Assembly (NCBI RefSeq): GCF_000151315.2
Contig: NW_011887294.1
Span: forward strand, 1,216,601 to 1,280,600
Length of the DNA stretch: 64,000 nt
Source of the DNA: Capsaspora owczarzaki ATCC 30864
Taxonomy: Eukaryota > Opisthokonta > Filasterea
Reading direction: 5' to 3'
Shown: positions 1 to 14,562 of the stretch, piece by piece
Numbering within the stretch: the stretch's first letter is position 1
How the letters are laid out: the number at the start of each line of letters is the position of its first letter
The notes under the pieces: model-generated
The model's input: only the letters and a program-made list of their open reading frames with translations
Told to the model about the DNA's origin: nothing
The model's database searches: none
Program-made: the position numbers and the translations under genes

Positions 1-2425
1 CAGCGGATCCATCTGCAGCGGGTACGTTCAGATTGGAAACGGATCCCGTTCGCACAAAAGTCATCGTCTTGCGACCAATCGAGTTGAGCGCTTTGAGACT
101 TCCACCCAACAAGCGGTTGCGCAGCGTGAAAGAGTCGGCCTCCGAGTTGCTTCGCTTGCGCATCTCAATCTTCTTCTCCTTGGTTGCCTCTTGAATGCTT
201 TCATTGACGAGGTCTGCAACAACGTCCTTGCGGAACTTGCGAATTGGAGCTTGGAACGACTTGGCGCGCATGGCTGCACGCTGGCCCTTGACAAGGTTGG
301 ACAACAAGTACTCGGCCATGTCGGCGGTCAGACGCCATCGCTTCTCGTTCGGCTGCAACGGGCCGAACTTGTCGACACCGCGCTTGGACACAAACTGAAT
401 GGAGAGCTCTGTGTCATCCTGTAGCCGCGACATGGAGCCCGAGAAGCTGCCGCGCGCAAATCCGCCCCGCAAAAAGTCATTCTTGTCACCAGCGGCCAGC
501 ATTTGGGCAACAGTTTTGCCCTTCATGGGCGTGGAGAACGAGCCCGAAGCGGGCGAACTGAACGAGCCGGATGTGGCCATGCCGGCAGACATGGCGGCGG
601 CCAGCGGTGACATGGGCGCGCTGGGAGAGGGTGAGAGCGGACCAAGCGTGCTGGGGCCCAGGGGAGAGGGCGCTGGCGTGTAGGGAGCAACACCGTCTGT
701 TGCAAAGCTCCCGCTCGGGAGGGAGTACACTGGCGGTTGCGTTCGCTTCTCAACACGGACAACAGCAATAACGTGATTAAAGTTGGAGCGGATTGTGTTG
801 GGGACGTACTGGATGTTGGGGCCGTCGAGGAAGACAATGACGCAAACGTCGTTGCCAATGTGACGCTTGCGATGGAGTTGTTGGGCATCGAGCGGGTTGT
901 AGGGCAGCAGGGTGCTCACATGGAACATGATCTCAAGGTTGTGCCACTTTCGGTAGTACGAATGCGTGCCCGTGTTGCCCTTCTTTGTGTCCAGGCCGGC
1001 CGTGTAGCCAGAAAAGCCGCGCAGCTCCACGAGGTTGCCCATCGTCTCCAAAAAGTTGGTGAACGTGTCCGACACCTCGCGGTTGGAAAACATCTCCTGC
1101 TCTTTCGTCTGGCCTTCGCGAACATACACAACACCAAACTTGTACTGCTTCGGGGCAAGAATGTCAAAGTGCTTCTTCTCGAGATCGTGGAGCTTTTCGG
1201 GCAAGGCCACGTCGCGGATGCGCACGGCGCGCTTGATGCCACGCGTGCAGTCGCGCGGACACAGCTGGCCCATGCGTTCAATGATGGAGTCTCGCAAATC
1301 GTCCATCTTCTTGCGCTTGCGCATTGGCAGCGTAAATTGGTGGGCGCACGTCTCTGTCCAAACAAAAACGTCAATGGGGGAGTCCTTGGTCTCCGACTTG
1401 ATGCCTGTGATGAGCGCAGCCGTCCCGCTCATTTCCTCGTTGCTCAGGTAGAGCTTGTGCGGCTTCAAAAAGTACTGGAAATGATACGTCCGCTCCATCA
1501 GCGCGACAAGACACGGCGTATCGTCGCCAGCCAGCACGGGTTGGGGCGGTTCCGACTCGAAGCGGACAAACCAGCCTTCGACCGGCAAAACCGAGTTGCA
1601 CGTTTCATCACTCGCGGCGGCCTTGTCGTTGTCGTTCGCAGACGGTGTCGACGACGCTGGTCCAGCAGAGGCAGCAGCAGCAGCGGCAGTAGACGGAGCA
1701 GCAGCAGGAGCACTCGCACTCGCACTCGCACTCACACTCACACTCGCTGTAGCGGACAGGCCATTCAGCGAGGTCGACGAAGGAATGGTACCGGCAGTGT
1801 CTGCAACTCCGGTCAACACCAACGACGATTGCCGCATGCCGGCGAGGCCTGCTCCGTTGGTGGTGGGAACGTCTGACACGCCCGGCACATTCAGCTCTCG
1901 TACGGTCTGCTTGGCGGCTTTGTCTAGGGAGAGGTTTGGCGTCGACACGGCAAGCGGGACGGACGCAATGTTGTGAAACAAGTTTTTGGGAGCTGTGGGC
2001 GGGCTGAGACCGTTGTTGGTGACCTCAATGCTTGGGGTGTTGCCGCGACGGGCCTGCGCGAGGTGCGCGTTGATTGTTTCGAGCAGCGACTCTTGGCTGT
2101 CCGCAGATTGCAACGACCCGGCCGAGACACTTGCGCCTGCATCCAGCTTTTTCGGATCCATGAAGCCGGTTTCCGATTGTGGTGCGCTGTGGACGGCACT
2201 GCTCAAGCTGCGACCTCGCGGTGAGTGCTGGTTTGCGTCTGCCCCGTTTTGGGATTCGTGTCCAGCTTCTTCTTGTTGTTGTTGTTGCTGTTGCTGTTGT
2301 GCTTGGTCTCGCTCTTGTGATTGTTGTGCGTGGATTGTGATATTCTTGTCGTCGCCATCGTCGTCAGTCACAGTGACCACCACCGGTGGCGGGACTGCAG
2401 GCGGCTCCTCCGTGATCGTCGACAT
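1..2425 (-). CDS. RapGAP-domain GTPase-activating protein (3' end outside window)
   Basis: One open frame runs from ATG at 2425 to the left edge (808 codons, no stop); an in-frame TGA precedes the ATG. Residues 1-280 are low-complexity (Gln-, Ser/Ala- and Pro-rich) and probably disordered. From about residue 290 to 570 the sequence reads as a Rap/tuberin-type GAP: a GFSGYTAGLDTK segment, a HNLEIMFHVSTLLP segment, then KRHIGNDVCVIVF near residue 520. That last segment holds the invariant Asn ('asparagine thumb') which RapGAPs use to promote GTP hydrolysis on Rap. A Ser/Pro-rich linker and a basic segment follow. The expected role, from the family, is switching off Rap-type small GTPases in adhesion or actin signalling. 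No membrane segment is seen. The family is firm; the orthologue (Rap1GAP- or SIPA1-like) cannot be fixed without the C-terminus. Confidence 0.9.
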   Translation of the reverse strand, partial: MSTITEEPPAVPPPVVVTVTDDDGDDKNITIHAQQSQERDQAQQQQQQQQQEEAGHESQNGADANQHSPRGRSLSSAVHSAPQSETGFMDPKKLDAGASVSAGSLQSADSQESLLETINAHLAQARRGNTPSIEVTNNGLSPPTAPKNLFHNIASVPLAVSTPNLSLDKAAKQTVRELNVPGVSDVPTTNGAGLAGMRQSSLVLTGVADTAGTIPSSTSLNGLSATASVSVSASASASAPAAAPSTAAAAAASAGPASSTPSANDNDKAAASDETCNSVLPVEGWFVRFESEPPQPVLAGDDTPCLVALMERTYHFQYFLKPHKLYLSNEEMSGTAALITGIKSETKDSPIDVFVWTETCAHQFTLPMRKRKKMDDLRDSIIERMGQLCPRDCTRGIKRAVRIRDVALPEKLHDLEKKHFDILAPKQYKFGVVYVREGQTKEQEMFSNREVSDTFTNFLETMGNLVELRGFSGYTAGLDTKKGNTGTHSYYRKWHNLEIMFHVSTLLPYNPLDAQQLHRKRHIGNDVCVIVFLDGPNIQYVPNTIRSNFNHVIAVVRVEKRTQPPVYSLPSGSFATDGVAPYTPAPSPLGPSTLGPLSPSPSAPMSPLAAAMSAGMATSGSFSSPASGSFSTPMKGKTVAQMLAAGDKNDFLRGGFARGSFSGSMSRLQDDTELSIQFVSKRGVDKFGPLQPNEKRWRLTADMAEYLLSNLVKGQRAAMRAKSFQAPIRKFRKDVVADLVNESIQEATKEKKIEMRKRSNSEADSFTLRNRLLGGSLKALNSIGRKTMTFVRTGSVSNLNVPAADGSA

Positions 2426-2716
2426 GTCCCGTCCACAAAGTCACGGGGCGGTGTTTGCGGTGGGACGCTTGATCGTGTAGCAGCGGTTGAGGTTGGGGGC
2501 AAAGGGCGGGCTCGCTGACACACTGCCAACTTTTTGATTTTCACCAGCGTTGAGAGGGGTCGATCGGCGCGAATCAGAAGACTCTGTGTTCACAATGCCG
2601 AGATGCGACACGGCAGCGGATGGAGGATGGTCGAACGTGTTGCGAGGTGAGACGAAACACACACAAAAGCAAAAACACAAACACAAACAAAAACATCCAA
2701 AAAAAAAAAATAGAAA

Positions 2717-2759
<43 letters not shown>

Positions 2760-3973
2760 CGATGGGTTGTTGTTTGGAGAACAGTGGAATGAGAACTCAT
2801 CCTGCAGATGACTCAGACAAACCCCCTCCACCAACGAATCACACGGAAGCACGCGCATGTGAATTCGACCTGGCAGTCCCCCTTCATCCATCTCCTTGGC
2901 ATTGCTCGCTTTGAATCGCGGCAAAGTGGATCATCTTCATCGTCTTTTTTTTTTTTTTTTTTTTTTCTTGTTTTTGAAAACATATTTCAAACCACAAGCG
3001 AGAAAGAGTCCATGGGAGCGGATAGAGGGGGGACTGGCATGAGCCACCCGCGCAACGGCACATGCAAGCACACTCATGCACAGCACGAAATGCACGCAGC
3101 GGCTGTCGCGGGTGGGGGGAGGCGCCCGACTGCCACCTCCATCCATCGTGTGGCTGCAGAAGAACCTAATTCCATTGCTGAAGGAAAAACGAGGAAAAAA
3201 AAAAAAAAAAGGAAAAAAAAAAGGAAAAAAAAAAGGAAAAAAAAAAAAAGGAAAAAAAAAAAGAAAAAAAAGGAAAGCAATCCACCTGCGCTTCGTGCCC
3301 GGGTTTGTGTCGCTCTCAAACTCGCAGAGAATTCCCCTCCAACGGATGCAAGATGCATGATCTCGAACGAGCTGCTTTGCGCGCCCAGGAGGGTGGTTGC
3401 AGCAGCGCTCTGATTTGAGATGGAGCCGATTGCCGCTTAAATACCATCTCCCAAAGAAAAAAGAAAGAAAAAAAAAAAAAAAAAAAAAAAAGAACGGTTT
3501 TTTCGTTTTGGTTGTTTTGCCGCATTCAAGGCTAGCAACAAGGCTGCAGCCCCTCCCAGCGACGCGAGAGTCCCCTCCCACAAGACTAGATCGAAGCAAC
3601 ATCATGGAATACGTCACGCCGAAACCAAAGCATGCAATCAGACACCCTCACGAGCGCAACTCAGGTCGTCCAAGTCCAAATCTAAAAAAAAAAAAAAAAA
3701 ACTCACAAAAAAATCGAAAAATCGAAAAATCGAAAAAAAAAAAGAGTGCACATTCGCACTCCATTGAGACGGCATTGTGTGTATGAGGCAAGAGATGAAC
3801 CACACGTCAATACCAAAAGATGAAGACACATGCTATTGGAGAAAGAGGGACAAAGTATGTATGGCATTTTTCAACCGATGCAGACAAATTCAACAGATAC
3901 AGCCGAGCAGACAAATCTCAAACAAACAGCAACAACAACAACAACATCAACATCAACAGAAACCCCCTTCCGC
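2426..3973. other. Intergenic region with A and T homopolymer tracts
   Basis: No credible gene. The stretch is dominated by poly(A) on the + strand (40 A at 2718-2757; A/G-rich 3194-3274; 3460-3491; 3684-3700) and a poly(T) run at 2945-2966. Open frames here are Lys- or Phe-only artefacts of those runs. It holds the promoter of the RapGAP gene and the 3' flank of the F-BAR gene. Confidence 0.75.
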
Positions 3974-8296
<4,323 letters not shown>

Positions 8297-8310
8297 CGTG
8301 GAAAGCGGAA

Positions 8311-8339
8311 GAGAAAAAAAAAAAGAAAAAAAAAAAAAA
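8311..8339. promoter_or_regulatory. Oligo(dT) tract on sense strand just upstream of F-BAR start
   Basis: An A-run interrupted once by G on the + strand, i.e. oligo-T on the coding strand, ending about 15 bp before the F-BAR ATG at 8296. The same arrangement recurs at other genes in the window; a role as a nucleosome-excluding promoter element is inference. Confidence 0.45.
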
Positions 8340-8507
8340 GAATGAAAAAGCTCATTCTTGTGTTTTTCCAAATTTTTGATGTGATTTGGTAATCAGTGGA
8401 AAACAAGTACAATCCCGAACAACTCATTCATGTTCTAACAACTCATTCATGTTCTAATATTGATAAATCTACAAAAAAACCGCAGAGTCGCGTCTCATCA
8501 GCGTGTG

Positions 8508-10882
8508 TTAAAGCGAGTCAGACAACGCAGGCAGCACTTCGAAATAACCGACACTCTGAATCAACACGCGCTTGAGCATGTTTGTTAACGGCGACAAGAC
8601 AATTTCCTCCTTGCGCATGCAGTCGACCGAGATGCGCACACGCAGTTTCTCGCCTGAGGCCTTTTGCATGTGCGCAATCACCTCGTAGCGATTCATGTTG
8701 GAGCACAGTGCGCCCAAATGGAGCACGACCAGCGGCCCAACATCCTCGACTTGGAGGAGCGAGTGAACAAACACACGCTCATACAGGAGCTGCTGCGGCG
8801 TCAGTTCCATCAGCGAACACAAGCGGCCGTTGACGTGCAACAAACGACCGGCCATATCCCAGACGGCGAGGGGCATGTCGGGGTAGAGCGGATCATTGGC
8901 AATAACCTTGGCGAGAGCATCGATGGCCACCTGTGGCGACTGTTCAAAACAAGCAGGTGTTGCCACGTATCGAATGCTGCCCTGAATATCGAGCGGGTCG
9001 ACGGTGCCACCCTGCGCGTACGGATTTGGGCAAGCATCGGGTGACTCTGGTCGCGACCGTAGCCGCTCGTTCACCTGCTGCCGTCGCTGAACAAAGGTGC
9101 GCCGCAAAAGCGACGGATCGTCCGCCGTCAAATTCACGAGCGTGTCATTGAATGCAGCATCGTCCTCCATTGTTTTCAAGCCGGCCTCAGCTGCATCCCG
9201 CGTTGGCGGATAGGCGCGCGCCGAGCGCGTTTGTGCATTGTCGTAATTCTCCAAGTAGACGGGACAGAAGTAGGTTTGGCGGATTTTGAAAAACTGGACC
9301 GAGAGCTGAATCATGGCGTCAACCACGGCAGGATTCGACATGAATTCGCTGCCACCAGACAACACCCGATGAACAAACTGGGCCGACTTGAGGATGGAGT
9401 TCAAGAACGGGTCATCGGCGCGTCGCCAGTCTTTCGTAGCAGCGTAGGCCTGGGTGTAATTTCCAGCTGCAAGAAGAAAAAAAATGGTGAATACAAAGGA
9501 AAGACAGTTAGTTCCATGTGAGATTCAAACGCACAGCAGGTCAACGAAAACAAGCCCCATCGAACCCCCCCCCAACAGAACACTCTTCGCAACTGCGTGT
9601 GTTTTCTCTTTCTTTGTTGTTTCAGCTTGTTTGTTCAAGGTGCCTCACCAAGATTGGGAACGCCAAGATCACCGTGCGCAAACACCAAAAGATCGCGATC
9701 GCCCAGTTTGGAGCGCTCGAGCACAAGGGGACGGCGGCTGGTGGCCAGCGCAACATCGAGTTCAACCTCAGTTCGGAAAGCTTGGGCGGCAGAGCCCGTT
9801 TCGCTTAAGGCAATATCGTTCAGCATTGCGGTGATATGAGCGGACGACCGCCCCGAGTGGTATGAGAGAACATCGTCGGCGGGCAAGTCGAACAGCATCG
9901 AGGCATCAAAGCGAGGTGCAGCGCCTTCAGCACCGGATGGCTGAGTGGTTTGCAGGATGGACTCGAGAGAATCAAAGTCAAACTCTGGAAAGATGATGCT
10001 GGGAAGGATGGCCTCGTCGACCGACGTCGCCTTGAAAGTGCTCGAGTAGAGGGTTTGGTCTGCATCTCCAGAGATGCTTGCGTTGACGCCGATGAAATTG
10101 GACACAGACGATCCCGATGGCGAGCGAACCGACATGGTGGACGTTGACTGGCAGCCCGGTCGTTTACGAGAGCCTTCGGAGGAGGCGTCATAGTCGTTGT
10201 TGTCGGCAGTCCGCTTCTGACCGCGGCCGGAGACATCACCCGTGCTCCCCTCGGACAAGGGGTCGACAGCACCCTTTCGACCGCGCTTCCGCTGGACCAC
10301 GTCCACGCATTGGTCCTGGATGCCCAGCCGGATGCAGCGCTCGCAGGGTCGGCCGCCAGAGCACGCGCGGTGGCCGGCTTTGCAAACGGTACATGAGATG
10401 GTCGCGTGTTTTCTGGACTTGGCGTCGGCGCTGATAGTGAGAGCAGCGGCGGTGGCAGCGGCGGCGGTAGAGACAGAAGAGCCAGACGAGTTGGACAATT
10501 TGCTGGCCGCGGGTGGACTAGACCCGGTTGGTGGGAGAAAGGCGAGCTGGTCAAAGACCTCGCTTGTTGTGCGTGTGGTGTGTCCAAGCAGATTGGGACT
10601 TGAAGACTCGTTGGTGAAGGGCGACTGCACGCTCGAGGAAGAGGTGTGAGCACTCGGAAGAGGGGAGCGGAACTGGTACCCACGCAGTGCGTCCATGCCA
10701 AACGCAAAACCGAAGCTGCCATCTTGCACCAAATCCAAAAACGAGGGACTCATCATCGAGGAAGAGTCGGCCTGCGCTTTGTTCGCGTCGGCGGAAAACG
10801 TTGAGGGCAAGTCAAAGCCTTCGAACGCGGGTTCCGGAGTAGCAAGGGCCATGCTTTGCTTTTTGTTTTTGAATATTGACAA
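8508..10882 (-). CDS. Zn2Cys6 (fungal-type binuclear cluster) transcription factor with PAS-like C-terminus
   Basis: Two exons, 10882-9649 and 9466-8508, joined in phase, about 730 aa. A second ATG at 10852 gives a shorter alternative start. Near residue 155-185 six cysteines are spaced C-x2-C-x6-C-x5-C-x2-C-x8-C, the exact Zn2Cys6 (Gal4-type) pattern. A basic RKRGRKG segment follows, as usual for the DNA-contacting linker. Exon 2 encodes a conserved-looking domain (from GNYTQAYAATKDW; DMPLAVWDMAGRLLHVNGR reads like a PAS fold). It recalls the fungal AcuK/ERT1 gluconeogenesis regulators, which pair a Zn cluster with a PAS domain; that assignment is by resemblance only. The N-terminus is Ser/Ala-rich. 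Expected role: nuclear, sequence-specific transcription regulator. This class is typical of fungi and rare elsewhere. Confidence 0.85.
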
Positions 10883-11829
10883 GCTCTCCGAACAAAAGAG
10901 TGGTCGTAGGTTAGGGAAGTGAAGTGGTTGACTTGCGCAGGGTAGTCGGGATCAATCAATCGAATCGGGGGTTGAACCAAAGAAAGTAGCACGCGCCGTT
11001 TTGATGCCAAAATTTGTCTGTCGAGCGTGATGTTTTTTGAACTTCTTGCTTTTGCCGTGACTTGTTCTCGGGTTATGTACAATCTGGGGCCGACGACGCG
11101 GGAGAGGGAACGGAGAAAAGAGAAAAAAAAGAAAAAAAAAAGAAAAAAAAAAGGAGCAGAACATTAAAAATTAGCACAAGAACAGAGCAACGACAGAGCA
11201 ACGACAGAGCGCGAGTAGCATGGCGTTTTGGAAAGGGAGGGGGGGGGGCTGTTTGAGTGGTGCATTGAATTATGAGGGAGGAGAGGAGCAAAGAGAACGA
11301 GGGGGTCCGATCGAGCAAACAAAAGAAAAAGCAAAAGAAAAAAAAAAAAAGGGAAAAAGCGGAGTGAGCAAGGCGGCAGGCGGGTGCTGTGAGCTGGCCG
11401 ATGCAGAAAACTCAAATGTGCCACCACACAGGTCGAGCCGAGCAACATCGAGAAGAGGCGGATAAATGCAGGCCCACAGGAAGGCGAGGAGGGAGAGGAC
11501 GAGGGAAGCGGCGAGCGCGGGGCGAGGCTGGTCATCAACAACGCCGAAACGTGTTGCAGTAACAACCTTTTGCTTCCCCCGTTACTCAACACCCGCTTGC
11601 CGCTCACCGCCACCGCACTGACAAGCAGCAACATGCTCGACAACACCCCCCCACACACACACACGAAGGGCTTTTGGTTGCTGTCGCTGTTGCGTGAATG
11701 GAAAAAACCTTACAAAAAGCACTGAAAATAAAAACTTTAAAAACTTAAAAATCCAAAAAAAAAAAAAAGAACGAGTGGGGAAAAAAAATAAAAAATAAAA
11801 AATCCAAAGTGCGGAAAAAAAGAAACTAG

Positions 11830-11907
<78 letters not shown>

Positions 11908-12478
11908 AGAAACGATTCGATGACTGAGATTTGGCAAGTCAAAAATGGGGAATAAAAAGGCAAAAAGCAAGGGCAGTGATTGAAAACAGGGAGCGGAAGG
12001 GCGGCGGAGAGAGCAGGAGGAGGTATGGATGGATGGAGATAGAGGGGGGAGTGGAAATGCAAAAAAAAAAAGCACGGAAAATTCGCCGGTCAATGGGAAC
12101 CAAAGCCTCAGGATTTCGTGTCTTGGCAGTGGAAGATTTTAGTGGTTTTTGTTTCGCGAAACAAATACCGCGAGTTCGGTTTTGGGGCGTTCGGTTTGGG
12201 GGAAAGATGCGAGCAGCGATGACGTGGCTGATTTGAATGCATGGAAAATCCCTTGCGACCGAAGAGATTGTGTGGGCATACATACAGTATTCACTCACAC
12301 TCACACACTCACACACAAACCTCCTGGCTCCACGTATCACTCTTCATTGTACGCGAAAAAGTTGAAAATACAAAAAAAACGAGCGTCAGAAGCGGACCAT
12401 TTTCAAAATGCCACTTTGGGGGCAGAAACCGTCGTTTCACACCGCAACCAACAAAAACAAAACAAAACTCGGCTACCA
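10883..12478. other. Gene-poor interval with long poly(A)
   Basis: No supportable gene on either strand. Contents: A/G tracts at 11116-11155 and 11340-11352, and an uninterrupted run of 76 A at 11830-11905 (listed separately). The part next to 10882 serves as promoter of the Zn2Cys6 gene, with oligo-T on its coding strand at about 11116-11155. Confidence 0.7.
11830..11905. repeat. Uninterrupted 76-base A homopolymer
   Basis: Pure A from 11830 to 11905, the longest homopolymer in the window. It has no adjacent target-site duplication or upstream coding remnant to indicate a retroposed transcript tail. Confidence 0.95.
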
Positions 12479-13767
12479 TCAGACTGTAGGCGGCGTTTGA
12501 GTTGGTGCAAATGATGTCGGAGGCTCTTTTGCGACGACTTGGGCATACGATGGCGACTCGAGCTTGCCGTAGCGATCAAGGAGCGCCTGCTTGTTGCGAG
12601 GCACGACAAAGAGCGCCGCAGCATCGGCGTACACGAGCCCATGCAAGTCCTCGAGAGTGGCGTGCAGGAAAACCTTGCGGCCTTCCACGCGATCGACGTG
12701 AGCCTTGACGACAATGGTGTGCAGGGCAGGCAGCGGCTTTCTACCATGCACGAGCAGCAAAGCCAAAGCGCTCCAAGTGAGTGTGTTTGTCACAGTCATC
12801 TTTTCAAACAACAGCAACAGCAGCAGCAACAGCAACAACAAATGTTGTCTCCTCACCGATAGTTAATGTTCAGGTTGGCCGTGTACCCGACACCGGCAGT
12901 GAGCATGAAAAGCCAGCCGAGCGTCTCGTCAAAGGCGACACCAATGGCACCTCCGTGGATGGTGTCTGGATGGCCGCAGATTCGGTTGCCGAGCTTGAAC
13001 ATGCCCACAAACTGCAGATCGGTTGGGTTGTGGTACATTTCGACGTTTTCAAACTTGCCCGGTCCGTACAGCGCCTCAAATGTCAGCGTGTTGGACACAT
13101 CCACCGTCTTGAACGGATTGAGGAACCTGAATTTCGGATTGGCGCGCACTTGCTCGAGCGTGTTCAATCCGCTCAGTTGCTGCTGCAGGTCGATCGCGTG
13201 AGGGTGTCGAGGGTGCTCCGCGCTGTTGCTTGAGGCTTTGGACTCGGCCTCGTGGTGGTGATGATGATGTTGCTGTTGAGCATGCTGCTCTTGTGACACA
13301 GCGTGCTTGTCCTGGTGCGGGCTGGGCGACTGGGAATGGCGCTGGCGGTCCGACTTGGGCTGTTCCGACGCGTCGGCCTCGGCACGTGCTGGGGGTGGCG
13401 CACCGGCCGTCGTGGCGGCTGCGGCATGCACGACTGTGCGATTCTTGGCCAGAACGCTTGCCGTGGCAGCCACGGCGCCAGCAGCAGCAAGCAAGGCGGC
13501 GGCAGTCGCGCCGATGGTTGCAGAGGCGGAGGCGGCTTTGTGGTTGCGCTGCTGCTTGTTCTCACGCTGCTGCTGCTGCTCGTCGTTGTGCGAGCGCTGC
13601 GGCAGGCGACTACTCTGCACGCCGCTACCAAACGGCTCCGATGTCGACATCAGAGGTGCAGTGGCAGTTGGACGCGGTGGCATGCCCGACAGCCGACGTG
13701 TGGCAGCGGCACTGTCAAACCGCACAAGCAACCCGCCAAACCGGGCGATCGCGCGAGACGGCAACAT
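12479..13767 (-). CDS. Hotdog-fold acyl-CoA thioesterase (THEM4/5-like), probably mitochondrial
   Basis: Two exons: 13767-12857 and 12740-12479. The splice restores the family order NINYR-KPLP across the intron. About 390 aa. The N-terminus (MLPSRAIARFGGLLVRF, basic, no acids) looks like a mitochondrial presequence. Residues 40-230 are low-complexity, Ala-rich with Gln and a His run. The C-terminal ~160 residues form a PaaI/THEM-type hotdog domain: HPDTIHGGAIGVAFDETLGW carries the HGG turn and the catalytic-helix acidic residue, followed by VNYR/GRKVF-type strands. Members hydrolyse fatty acyl-CoA esters. The long low-complexity spacer between presequence and enzyme is unusual. Substrate chain length cannot be read from sequence. 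Confidence 0.87.
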
Positions 13768-14562
13768 GGCAGGCGTTTGTGATTCTAACTAGTGTTGAAG
13801 GTAACGAGAGGAAGCACCGCGTGTCTTTGGTGGTAATAATTGGGGATCAGTTCAGCCGGGAAGAAGGAGAAGGAGTTGTTCTGAGAGCAAAAACGGAAAT
13901 AAGAGTGGGACTGAGCCAAACCTGTCAAGATCGAGCGATTCGTCAAATGACAGCTTGTGTGCATCTTCATTTCAAAGGCAATGGATATCTAACCAAGCTG
14001 GGTGGGGTAGGTGGGTGATTGGCTCAACTTGAGATATGCCATACAACACCCTACACCTGACTTCCCCCCTACGCGCTCTTTTCGACCCTTCCCACCACCC
14101 CAGTGCCCTCCCCTTGTTCCAGTCAGCATAAATAAGTTTTTACTTTCATAAAACATCACCGGGCGGGGACGGTCATTTTTTTCATCCCAACAGCATCTTG
14201 GAGCAACCAAACGAGCATGAGCCAAAGCGCGGGAAATTCGAGTCCCAACTACAGTGCTTCTTGTTACACCCGAGAGGGAGGAATAGGTAGACACGAAGTA
14301 CATTGAGCACTGAGCTGGCAGATATGGGTTGGGGTGTACCCCACTTGTTGCTCCAGCTCGTGCGCGAATTCTCAGGAGCTCGGCGTGAATTGCGCGACGC
14401 TGCTGTTGAAGGTTTGATCTCGTCGTAAACGTCGCTATTCAGCACAAAGTTGTATTCGTCAAAATGAGTGCCGTGTGGTTTACTCAAAGCACAGACAATC
14501 AAACAAGCAGAGGCAGAGGCAAAGGCAAACGAACAGACGAACAGACAAACAAAGACACTCAA

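Noticed and set aside
737-1876. 379-codon plus-strand open frame
   Set aside because: It lies antisense to the RapGAP gene, whose conserved HIGND and FHVSTLLP motifs are on the minus strand; the plus frame has no recognisable domain.
2050-2160. GoLoco motif (SLLETINAHLAQARRG) in the RapGAP N-terminus
   Set aside because: Lacks the essential D/E-Q-R triad of GoLoco motifs; similarity is to a generic helix.
2550-3786. Small Lys- and Phe-rich proteins
   Set aside because: Translations of homopolymer A/T tracts with no codon structure.
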